Assembly: GCF_000682755.1 (NCBI RefSeq)
Contig: NZ_AWFF01000054.1
Span: 62,001-126,000, forward strand
Direction of reading: 5' to 3'
Source of the DNA: Hyphomonas beringensis
GTDB taxonomy: Bacteria; Pseudomonadota; Alphaproteobacteria; Caulobacterales; Hyphomonadaceae
DNA: 64,000 nt
The position numbers and the translations under genes were made by a program. Shown piece by piece: positions 24,655 to 32,129 of this stretch. Numbering within the stretch: position 1 is the first letter of the stretch; every line of letters starts with the position of its first letter. Under the pieces are notes generated by a model. It made no database searches. It was not told the DNA's origin and saw only the letters and a list, made by a program, of their open reading frames with translations.

Positions 24655-25605
24655 ATGTCCGCCAACGAAGTCTGTATAAGCGAGGTGGGGCCACGCGATG
24701 GCCTCCAGAATTGTACGACGATCATGTCCACGGCCGATAAGGTGCGATGGATTTCTGCGCTGGCAAAAGCCGGGTTGAGCGAGATCGAAGTCGGTTCATT
24801 CGTATCGCCCAAATTGTTGCCCCAGATGGCTGACACTGCAGAGATCGTTGCATCTTCGCGTGAACTGGAGAATTTGGAAGTTGCTGTCCTGGTTCCCAAT
24901 CTGAAGGGGGCTCAACTCGCTATCGAGGTCGGTGCAGACAAGATCACACTGCCTTTGTCGGTGAGCGAGACTCATTCGGTGCGGAATATTCGGCGAACAC
25001 ATGAGCAGGTAATCGAAGAAGCACGAAATATAGCCGATCTGATCTCTTCCCTTCCAGCGGAGAAGCGACCGCATTTTGAAGGATCTCTTTCCACGGCATT
25101 TGGTTGCACGCTGGAGGGGATGATTCCGGATCGAGTCATACTGAGATGTGCTGAGCAACTTATGGAGGCTGGATGCGATGAGGTCGGCCTGTCGGACACT
25201 ACGGGATATGGTGACCCGCGTTCAATCAAACGTTTGATTCGGTCAGTCCGAGGTGTTGTTGGAGCGGATGCCGTTAAAGGCGTGCACCTTCATAATACGC
25301 GTGGGCTGGGTCTGGCGAATGCGCTTGCCGCTCTGGAAGAAGGCATCACGACTTTTGATAGTTCCCTCGGTGGTCTCGGGGGCTGTCCGACCGCGCCAGG
25401 CGCAAGTGGAAATATCGTGACGGAAGACCTTGTCTTCATGTTTGAGTCTATGGGCATCAAAACCGGGATCAGCATTGATGCCTTGTTCGAAGCGCGCAAG
25501 ATCTTGGCAGAAGCACTTCCAGGTGAAGAATTGTACGGCTTTGTACCAAATGCAGGACTGCCCCTTGGGTTTGCATCAGACCCTGTTGCCGAAGTCACGG
25601 CTTAG
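24655..25605 (+). CDS. HMG-CoA lyase-family (retro-Claisen/aldol) enzyme
   Basis: A 316-residue TIM-barrel lyase of the hydroxymethylglutaryl-CoA lyase family. The metal-binding and active-site motifs SEVGPRDGLQN, DTTGYGDP, HLHNTRGLGLANALAALEEGI and FDSSLGGLGGCPTAPGASGN (catalytic Cys) are intact. It would cleave a 3-hydroxy-acyl-CoA to an acyl-CoA and an oxo-acid in the cytoplasm. With a LeuCD-type hydratase and a CaiB transferase in the same regulon, the natural substrate may be a malyl- or citramalyl-type CoA ester rather than HMG-CoA. True HMG-CoA lyase of leucine breakdown cannot be ruled out, but no other leucine-catabolic gene is here. A GGGGG ribosome-binding site precedes the ATG. 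Confidence 0.85.
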   Translation: MSANEVCISEVGPRDGLQNCTTIMSTADKVRWISALAKAGLSEIEVGSFVSPKLLPQMADTAEIVASSRELENLEVAVLVPNLKGAQLAIEVGADKITLPLSVSETHSVRNIRRTHEQVIEEARNIADLISSLPAEKRPHFEGSLSTAFGCTLEGMIPDRVILRCAEQLMEAGCDEVGLSDTTGYGDPRSIKRLIRSVRGVVGADAVKGVHLHNTRGLGLANALAALEEGITTFDSSLGGLGGCPTAPGASGNIVTEDLVFMFESMGIKTGISIDALFEARKILAEALPGEELYGFVPNAGLPLGFASDPVAEVTA

Positions 25606-25623
25606 AAGGCACGGGGGAACACG

Positions 25624-27045
25624 ATGGGAAATCTGCCAGCCCTCATAACGCTCATAGTTTACTCCGCCGGACTTATAGGCCTCAGCCTATGGGTGACGTC
25701 GCGTGCCAGAACCGAAGAGGGGTTCTTTCTTGGTGAGCGTAATTTGGGGCCTTGGGTCGCCGGCCTTGCCTATGCGGCTTCAAGCTCCAGTGCTTGGGTG
25801 CTGCTTGGCTTTTCCGGCTTCGTTTACCAGGTTGGTCTATCGGCTCTCTGGATGGTTCCAGGAATCCTGCTTGGTTATGCTGTTGTTTGGCTTTGGGCTG
25901 GGCCGCTTCTTCAAAAAACAAGCCGCGAACATGGGCATGTGACCCTTTCGGACTTTCTTACACAAGGGGCTGACCCCCATGTAGCAAGATTGATCCGCAT
26001 CGCGGCCTCCCTGATGATCGTTTTTTGTTACTCGTATTATATCGCATCCCAGTTCCAGGGGGCTGGCATAGCCTTTGATGGTGTCTTCGGCACAGGTCTC
26101 CAATCTGGCATCTTGTTGGGGGCCGGGATCATTTTGGCTTACACCTTGCTCGGTGGATTTCTTGCCGTCTCACTGATTGATACTATCCAAGGTCTGCTGA
26201 TCGGTGCTGTCGCCATAGTCGTGCCTGCTGTTGGTTTGCTGCATGCTGGCGGTATAGAAGGTGTTTCAATTGCGCTGAATATTGCCCCTTCCGAATTCAG
26301 GGCTCCTTTTGGAACGGCGGTCGGCTGGACCGCTCTAGGCTTTGTGATCGGCTCAATGGCGACGGGGTTCGGGGCCTTGGGCCAGCCACATCTTATTTCG
26401 TGGATCATGGCTGCCCGGGATAGGAAGGCCAGAGTGCGGGGGGCTGGTATTGCAATCGTCTGGGCAGGACTTGTCTATTCAGGCATGGCTGTTCTTGGTC
26501 TATCTGCCCGCTCTATTTTTGGTTCAGATGCGCCTGCTGAAGGCGTCTTTTTTGAGATCGCCTCCACAGCGCTTCCTGCAATTCTGGCAGGTGTCGTCGT
26601 TGCGGCAACCCTCTCCGCCATAATGTCTACTGTCGATAGCCAGCTACTTGTTGCTGGCGCCGCAATCAGTCACGACCTTGGAGTGGCGAAGATCTTCCCC
26701 GGTAAGGAGGTTATCGTGTCGCGTATGGCGGTGGCCTTTGTTTGCCTGGCTGCTGTCGTCGTTACTCTCCGTTTGCCCTCGACAATCTTTGAGCGGACTC
26801 TTTTTGCTTGGACAGCGCTTGGCGCGAGTTTTGGACCTGCGGTCATTGCCAGAGCTGCAGGCGTGCGTCTGTCTGGCATAGCCGTTTTGGCATCATTGCT
26901 GGCGGGGTTTGGCGCATCTGCAGCATATGAGTTCTTGCTGCCTTCAGGGCCTGGAGCTGTTTGGGCCAGAACCGTGCCATGGGCACTGGCTTTCATAGCT
27001 ATTGGCGTGTGTTCTGTTGTTCATTTGCGAAAGCGAGAAAAGTGA
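25624..27045 (+). CDS. Sodium:solute symporter (PutP-like SSS family)
   Basis: A 473-residue inner-membrane transporter with about 13 hydrophobic segments. Its N-terminus (EEGFFLGERNLGPWVAGLAYAASSSSAWVLLGFSGFVYQVGLSALWMVPG) is that of PutP-type sodium:solute symporters, and SAIMSTVDSQLLVAGAAISHDL, in the region of the conserved Na+-site helix, is present. It starts 18 bases after the lyase stop with a GGGGGAA ribosome-binding site, so it is in the same transcript under the GntR-type site 4. It would bring an organic acid, amino acid or related solute into the cytoplasm with Na+. The substrate is unknown. Confidence 0.85.
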   Translation: MGNLPALITLIVYSAGLIGLSLWVTSRARTEEGFFLGERNLGPWVAGLAYAASSSSAWVLLGFSGFVYQVGLSALWMVPGILLGYAVVWLWAGPLLQKTSREHGHVTLSDFLTQGADPHVARLIRIAASLMIVFCYSYYIASQFQGAGIAFDGVFGTGLQSGILLGAGIILAYTLLGGFLAVSLIDTIQGLLIGAVAIVVPAVGLLHAGGIEGVSIALNIAPSEFRAPFGTAVGWTALGFVIGSMATGFGALGQPHLISWIMAARDRKARVRGAGIAIVWAGLVYSGMAVLGLSARSIFGSDAPAEGVFFEIASTALPAILAGVVVAATLSAIMSTVDSQLLVAGAAISHDLGVAKIFPGKEVIVSRMAVAFVCLAAVVVTLRLPSTIFERTLFAWTALGASFGPAVIARAAGVRLSGIAVLASLLAGFGASAAYEFLLPSGPGAVWARTVPWALAFIAIGVCSVVHLRKREK

Positions 27046-27185
27046 GCCTGCTTGCTTTTCGTGATCTTTGACGGATGCGGGTGCTTCCTATTTGTGCAGC
27101 TTTTACCAACGGCCGGGCGATCGCAGTGCGCATGGCTGATTAGGCGATACGTATAATAGAAAGAGTGCATATTTTCTCTCGACGA

Positions 27186-27215
27186 AATGTTTAAATGGTA
27201 TACCATTTAAACATT
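27186..27215. promoter_or_regulatory. GntR-type operator, site 5 (30-bp perfect palindrome)
   Basis: The best site of the family: AAATGGTATACCATTT at its centre (27193-27208), with perfect symmetry extended to 30 bp (each half AATGTTTAAATGGTA). It lies 24 bases upstream of the MFS-transporter ATG at 27240. The GTATAC core agrees with the HutC-type GntR rule. Confidence 0.85.
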
Positions 27216-27239
27216 GTTGCTTGTGCAAGGAGTATTGAT

Positions 27240-28787
27240 ATGCGCGAAGAAGGTGAGTTTAAGCGCGGCTGGCCTGTACTTGCATCAGCATCTGTCGGGG
27301 TTGGCCTTGGGCTTTCACCTTTGCCATTCTATACCATCGGTGTTTTTATTCCGCCTATCTTGAAGGAGTTTGGTCCTCTGGGATGGGATTCCGGTTTTAT
27401 TATAAATGCCTTGGCGGTTTATACGTTTGGCTGTCTGGCTGCGGCGCCCATCATTGGTGTTCTCTCTGAAAAATTCGGCGCGCGTCGTGTCGCGCTGATT
27501 TCCATTGTTACTTTCTCGCTGGCACTCATGGCTATTGGACTCAATAATGGTTCAAAGGCCATGTATATTCTGCTCTGGCTCGTTCTCGCCTTTGCGGGTG
27601 CCGGCACCTTGCCGATCACTTTCACGCGTCCTGTTGCGAATTGGTTCAGCAAGAACCGGGGTGTGGCGTTGGGCATAGCGCTCATTTCGACGGGCGTGTT
27701 TGGAGCCCTTGCAAAGTATTTTACCCAGTTTGTTGTTAATCACTCCGATTGGCGAACAGCATATATTGCCTTGGGATGTCTGCCCTTGATGATATCCTTG
27801 CCGCTTTCGCTGCTGGCAATACGTGACGTCGAAGATGTTCCGGCCAAGAGCGCGAAGATCGTAAAAAGCAAGATACCGATCCTTCTGGTTAGCCTTCTCT
27901 CGGCGAGCATTTTTGTTTTGATTGTCCTCAAGGAGGTTCTTGAACTGATTGGCCGGAATGGCGTTCGGCTAGAGTACATCATTCCCTTTGCCTACGCGCC
28001 GCTTGTTCTGGCTCCAATCTTGGCAATGATCTTTTTACGCATCGGGACAGAGCCCCCAGTGGTTCAAAAAAATGCCAACAATGAAGCTATCATTTTGCCA
28101 GGCCTGACACTCAAAGAAGCTTTGATGAACTGGCGATTCTGGCTCCTGTCATTGTGCTTTGTTCCAATTTCCTATGCCGTCGGTTCGGTTATTCCAAATA
28201 TCGAACGTGTTCTAACGCATTCCGGTATGGCGATGGACGAGGCGGTTGGGCTGGCCACCTTGACCGGCCTGGCGGTTCTGGGCGGGCGTGTGATAGGCGG
28301 CTTCCTGATTGACCGGTTTTGGGCGCCAGCCGTTGCGTTTTGTTTCCTGGCTTCACCTGCCTTTGCTCTTTGGCTTCTCGGGCATCCAGAGGTCGATGCC
28401 AACACAGCAACCCTTGCAATCCTCATGATCGGGTTTGGCGCTGGCGTAGAATACGATTTCATGGCCTATATGGTGTCTAAGTATTTCGGCATGAGATCCT
28501 ATTCAGCTATCTATGGATCCATATACGGATTTTTTGCTCTGGGTGCAGGTTTGGGCCCCGGGCTAATGACAAACCTTGCCGAGGGCAGGGGCGTCAAAAT
28601 TATCGAGTGGGATACGGGGCTTCTATTGGGGCAGGACTGGCAGTTCACTCTGACGAGTGCCGGGGTAATTCTCTTCATTTCGACAGTGCCGCTCCTCTTC
28701 CTTGGACGGTATGTCTACGGACGAGAAGACGATGAAGGAGAAGCCTTAAGGGCCGCCGAAGAGACCGTTGAGGCTGCACATGCCTGA
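27240..28787 (+). CDS. MFS transporter (OxlT-like organic anion carrier)
   Basis: From the ATG at 27240 (AAGGAG seven bases upstream) the product is 515 residues with 12 predicted transmembrane helices; an in-frame ATG at 27195 lies inside the operator and has no ribosome-binding site. The N-terminal helix (WPVLASASVGVGLGLSPLPFYTIGVFIPP) and CLAAAPIIGVLSEKFGARRVALIS (MFS loop 2-3 motif) are clear. The layout resembles the monocarboxylate/oxalate-formate (OxlT-like) branch. There is a long loop between helices 6 and 7. It stands alone behind the 30-bp palindrome, which suggests an uptake or efflux role for the regulon's substrate or product. Confidence 0.83.
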   Translation: MREEGEFKRGWPVLASASVGVGLGLSPLPFYTIGVFIPPILKEFGPLGWDSGFIINALAVYTFGCLAAAPIIGVLSEKFGARRVALISIVTFSLALMAIGLNNGSKAMYILLWLVLAFAGAGTLPITFTRPVANWFSKNRGVALGIALISTGVFGALAKYFTQFVVNHSDWRTAYIALGCLPLMISLPLSLLAIRDVEDVPAKSAKIVKSKIPILLVSLLSASIFVLIVLKEVLELIGRNGVRLEYIIPFAYAPLVLAPILAMIFLRIGTEPPVVQKNANNEAIILPGLTLKEALMNWRFWLLSLCFVPISYAVGSVIPNIERVLTHSGMAMDEAVGLATLTGLAVLGGRVIGGFLIDRFWAPAVAFCFLASPAFALWLLGHPEVDANTATLAILMIGFGAGVEYDFMAYMVSKYFGMRSYSAIYGSIYGFFALGAGLGPGLMTNLAEGRGVKIIEWDTGLLLGQDWQFTLTSAGVILFISTVPLLFLGRYVYGREDDEGEALRAAEETVEAAHA

Positions 28788-28894
28788 TTTCTCTTGTGCC
28801 ATGAAATTAGTCATGCGGAGAGGGACGCTTTTCCGGTTAGGGAGCTGATTTTCCTGCTGAATTTATAAATTTTACTATCGCCAAATACCCGCTT

Positions 28895-28910
28895 AAATGG
28901 TATATCATTT
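28895..28910. promoter_or_regulatory. GntR-type operator, site 6
   Basis: AAATGGTATATCATTT, matching the consensus at every position, 20 bases upstream of the membrane-protein ATG at 28931. It marks the right edge of the regulon; no further copy was found to the right. Confidence 0.8.
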
Positions 28911-28930
28911 GTACGTTTATGGAGGCGGGT

Positions 28931-29623
28931 ATGTGGGATTTTTTTACAACGCATGAACTTTCAATTCTTCGATGGCTGCACATTGTGGCTATGGTGTATT
29001 GGCTTGGTGGTGAGTGGGGCGTTTTTCAAACCAGTTACAAGGTCGTGAACCCTGCGCTGTCCTTGGAAGAACGTTCGCGGCATATGGAAACGGCCTACCG
29101 CATAGATATTATGGCACGTACAGGGATTATCTCCCTACTGCCGTTAGGGCTGCATATGGGGCACATCTGGGGTATCCAGCCTTTGGGCGGGCCTTGGCTT
29201 GTCGCAATGTGGATTCTATGGGCGGTCTGGATGGTGATCACATGGGGGGCATTTGCCAAGCGTGGTACTCAGATTGGTATGCTGCTGTCCCATATTGAGG
29301 ACTGGACTCGCTACATTCTCATCCCTGTACTTATCTTTGTCTCGATCTCTTCGCTTCTCGGGCATGGCCCTTTTGCAGCAGGCGAGGGGCAGAGATGGTA
29401 TTCTGCCAAGATTCTCACATATGGTTTGCTTCTCATTCTGGGTGTTGTGCTTCGTCTCGTGATGCACGAATGGCGTGCCTTGTTTCCCATCCTTGCTCAG
29501 GGGCCGAACCCCGAGGCGGAGCACAAGCTGAAGATGTCCATTCGTTTTGCGCGCGGGATTGCTTATCTTTACTGGGTTGGAATTTTGACCACTGCATTCT
29601 TTGGTGCTGTGAAACCTTTCTAG
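28931..29623 (+). CDS. Integral membrane protein, copy 2 of a paralogous pair
   Basis: A 230-residue inner-membrane protein of about six helices. The ATG at 28931 is preceded by GGAGG; the ATG at 28919 would start inside that ribosome-binding site's leader. It shares the landmarks LHxxxxVYWLGG, G.F.T, PxLSxExR, (A/P)RTxxIxxLPxG and the ending GAVKPF with 12294-12959. It has additional His residues (GLHMGHIWG, LSHIEDW, LVMHEW) suitable for haem or metal binding. It is a single-gene unit behind GntR-type site 6. Unlike copy 1 it is not next to a flavin oxidase. Function is unknown; a redox-linked membrane role is inference. Confidence 0.75.
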   Translation: MWDFFTTHELSILRWLHIVAMVYWLGGEWGVFQTSYKVVNPALSLEERSRHMETAYRIDIMARTGIISLLPLGLHMGHIWGIQPLGGPWLVAMWILWAVWMVITWGAFAKRGTQIGMLLSHIEDWTRYILIPVLIFVSISSLLGHGPFAAGEGQRWYSAKILTYGLLLILGVVLRLVMHEWRALFPILAQGPNPEAEHKLKMSIRFARGIAYLYWVGILTTAFFGAVKPF

Positions 29624-29716
29624 GTGATGTCCGTCATCATGATGGGGGGAGCCAGGTTATCTCCTCGTGGGAGCCTGTTGCCCTGACCGCCCCCCTCATA
29701 GACTGGCCGCATCTGT

Positions 29717-32113
29717 CTAGGGGTGCTTGTAAGCGCTGGTGACTTTGCGCCATTGCAGATCGCCAGTATATTCCGATGCAAGCAGTCCTGATCTACCGAG
29801 AGCAAATAAGCGTAACCAGGCATTGTCGAACAAGGCCCTGACATTCTCGTGTTTTTCGAGGACATCATTGATCGCCTCGCAGGGTGCTTCGATACAAACT
29901 GTGAGGCGGGTGGGCTCGTGCACATATTTGGTGCCGTTATGGACCGACTGCCAAGGCAAGCCTGTGCGGAGACGCCCGCCATTACCTTCCAGAACGCCTA
30001 TGCCACCGACCACGTTGTGGAGAAGCTTATTGCCGCCACCGAATAGGTCCGGAGCGACAACAGAGCCATAATATTGCAGGCTAATCCAGCTTGCGACAAC
30101 GACCGGGGCTGTCAGGATGAGCTCCAGCGTTGAGAAGTCGGTATCCTTTTCCCAGTCGTATTCATGTAGAAATGCTGTGCCGGAGAGATCGCGATCCCGG
30201 GTCCTCTCTCTAGGGGCTGCGATAAAGGCGCTGCAGTTTGCGAGCCCCCATTCAGGGCGCGTCTCCGCCCAATCGCGGCTGCGCCGGATGACACCTTTGC
30301 CATTATCGGCACGGGGCAGGGTAAGAGATCTTTCCTGCCGTGATAGCTGTCCAGCTTCAGCAAGCCACGTCTTGATTTCCGAGATTGTTTTCTGAAGTGC
30401 GGGTTGGGCTCCCTCGTCATACACTTTGATTTCATCAGTGGTCGTTGAATGCAGTGCGCCAAGGAAATGCGTCTCATCCGGAATATGAATGTCATGGTCC
30501 GCAAGACCGGACCTTACGGCAGGCTCATTCAGGATCTGGGCGAGCAGTCTGGCGTTAACGTCTCCGGCATGGCCGCCGCAGGCCCCACATTGCAGTCCGC
30601 TTGCATGAGGATTGTTCGTGACTGTGGCACCATGTCCAACAAGCAGAACAACTGGCGCAAAGTCCTCGGTAAGCGACATGGCCGTCAAGACCGATTTGGC
30701 CAAGTCGATCCGGTCCTCGGTGCCGAATGATGAGTCGAGTTGTAGCGGGTGGTTTGAGGGCGCTTTCTTCCGTGCGCTGGCAATCCCGTCCTTCACGAGG
30801 CGCCAGGCATAGATCGGACCTGATGATTCCACGAATGCAAATGATGAAACCGCCGCCATCCGGAACCTGCCCCAGGCGCGGAATGCGCGCGCCCTATAAC
30901 GTTCAGGACGGTCGTCATGATCCCTGGTGGCGGAGACGGCTTTCGAATGAATGCCCGGCTTCAGAAGAACCGGAAGACGGTCCTCCGCTATATCGGATGC
31001 AAATCCGTGATGCCGCAGCGGAATTCCAAAGAACCCGGCAAAGCCCCGCGTTTCAGCGCGCGGCGTTACCTGTTCCAGCGCTCTGCGAAACACTTCAGAG
31101 CGCACATCGATACAAAATACCGCCTGAACCAGAGGATCGGTTTTCGCCTCGCGTACAGCCGGTGCCTGGAGGCTTTCTCCAAGTCGCCTGATCTTCGAGT
31201 ATTCAAATGCTGTATGAAGCAGGATTTCCTGTTCAAATGAAGCGGGCATAGGGCTTGATGGGGCGTAATCTTTCCAGGTTTCAGACCATGGCTTACCAAT
31301 GTCATTTTTGTACTGATTAAGAAGCGCAATATCCCAGACGAGCCGGATAGCGAGAAGATCGCGTAGGGTCTCATCAGAGTGACCTTCCGGTTCGGCTTGC
31401 CACAAGCGGTAGCGTGCAAGCTGGCTCCAGCCCCCAAGACTGAGCAGAAGATGAAGGAAATAGTCGCCAAGGTGGTCTGATGGCACTTTCAGGTATTCGC
31501 ACGCCTCAAGGATGAGAGCCTCCGGCGTTTCGGGCAAGGCCTGCACTTGCTTTGCGAAGTTTTTCAAACCGAAGATTTCCGGAGTCAGATCGTGCTGTGC
31601 CCAGCTTAGCCAGGATGACCAGGCACCTTTTCCGGCGGTCATTGGCCAGAGGGCCTGGCCTTCGTCGAAGTAGGCGCTAGCCCAGCTGGTAAATCTGTCA
31701 TCAATCACCTGACCCCAGTCGACCCCGCTATGGTCTGTTGCAAGGCTTGCGATTGACGCAATGCGTTGCTTCGTTGGATCAAATCCGGAGGAGTCAGTTT
31801 TCTGCAGTTCGGGGCAGTCGTTCGTGTCAGCAAGGTCAAGCTCCTGACGCGCTGCTGTCATGTCCGCGTTGGTGATCTTTCCTGAGCGCAGCTTTTCCAG
31901 ATACCAGGCTGCGGGCAAGGTAAGCTTTTGGCCGGAAAGCCAGGCAAGTTTTGCTGCGGCCTTTTGAAAGGGCATATGCGCCTGACCGAGAAATGGATTG
32001 ACGGCGACACTATGGGTTAGCGGCCACAGGGGAGGGACCTGGCGGATTGCCTGATCAATCGCGTTCTCAATGGAAGTGTATTCGGGCGTCGGAGTGCGGG
32101 TCATCTGTAGCAT
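29717..32113 (-). CDS. dabA: Inorganic-carbon transporter subunit DabA (DUF2309)
   Basis: A 798-residue DUF2309 protein. The beta-carbonic-anhydrase-like zinc site is complete: Cys334 and Asp336 (VFCIDVRSE), His494 (VGHGAT) and Cys509 (LQCGACGG). The Cys-x-Asp pair and the 15-residue His-Cys gap equal those of characterised DabA (C351, D353, H524, C539, from memory). DabA works with membrane subunit DabB to take up dissolved inorganic carbon. The ATG at 32113 has an AAGGAGA ribosome-binding site and lies 16 bases after dabB, so they form one operon. No RuBisCO or carboxysome gene is nearby, so the role is probably anaplerotic or pH-linked. Confidence 0.93.
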   Translation of the reverse strand: MLQMTRTPTPEYTSIENAIDQAIRQVPPLWPLTHSVAVNPFLGQAHMPFQKAAAKLAWLSGQKLTLPAAWYLEKLRSGKITNADMTAARQELDLADTNDCPELQKTDSSGFDPTKQRIASIASLATDHSGVDWGQVIDDRFTSWASAYFDEGQALWPMTAGKGAWSSWLSWAQHDLTPEIFGLKNFAKQVQALPETPEALILEACEYLKVPSDHLGDYFLHLLLSLGGWSQLARYRLWQAEPEGHSDETLRDLLAIRLVWDIALLNQYKNDIGKPWSETWKDYAPSSPMPASFEQEILLHTAFEYSKIRRLGESLQAPAVREAKTDPLVQAVFCIDVRSEVFRRALEQVTPRAETRGFAGFFGIPLRHHGFASDIAEDRLPVLLKPGIHSKAVSATRDHDDRPERYRARAFRAWGRFRMAAVSSFAFVESSGPIYAWRLVKDGIASARKKAPSNHPLQLDSSFGTEDRIDLAKSVLTAMSLTEDFAPVVLLVGHGATVTNNPHASGLQCGACGGHAGDVNARLLAQILNEPAVRSGLADHDIHIPDETHFLGALHSTTTDEIKVYDEGAQPALQKTISEIKTWLAEAGQLSRQERSLTLPRADNGKGVIRRSRDWAETRPEWGLANCSAFIAAPRERTRDRDLSGTAFLHEYDWEKDTDFSTLELILTAPVVVASWISLQYYGSVVAPDLFGGGNKLLHNVVGGIGVLEGNGGRLRTGLPWQSVHNGTKYVHEPTRLTVCIEAPCEAINDVLEKHENVRALFDNAWLRLFALGRSGLLASEYTGDLQWRKVTSAYKHP

Positions 32114-32129
32114 GAGTATCTCCTTGAAT

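Noticed and set aside
21296-25605. Leucine biosynthesis or leucine degradation reading of leuCD plus HMG-CoA lyase
   Set aside because: No leuA, leuB, isovaleryl-CoA or methylcrotonyl-CoA genes are present, and the genes share the regulon operator with amide hydrolases.
30727-31191. Open frame of 154 codons opposite dabA
   Set aside because: It lies wholly inside dabA, whose zinc-site residues and family match are clear; it is an antisense shadow.
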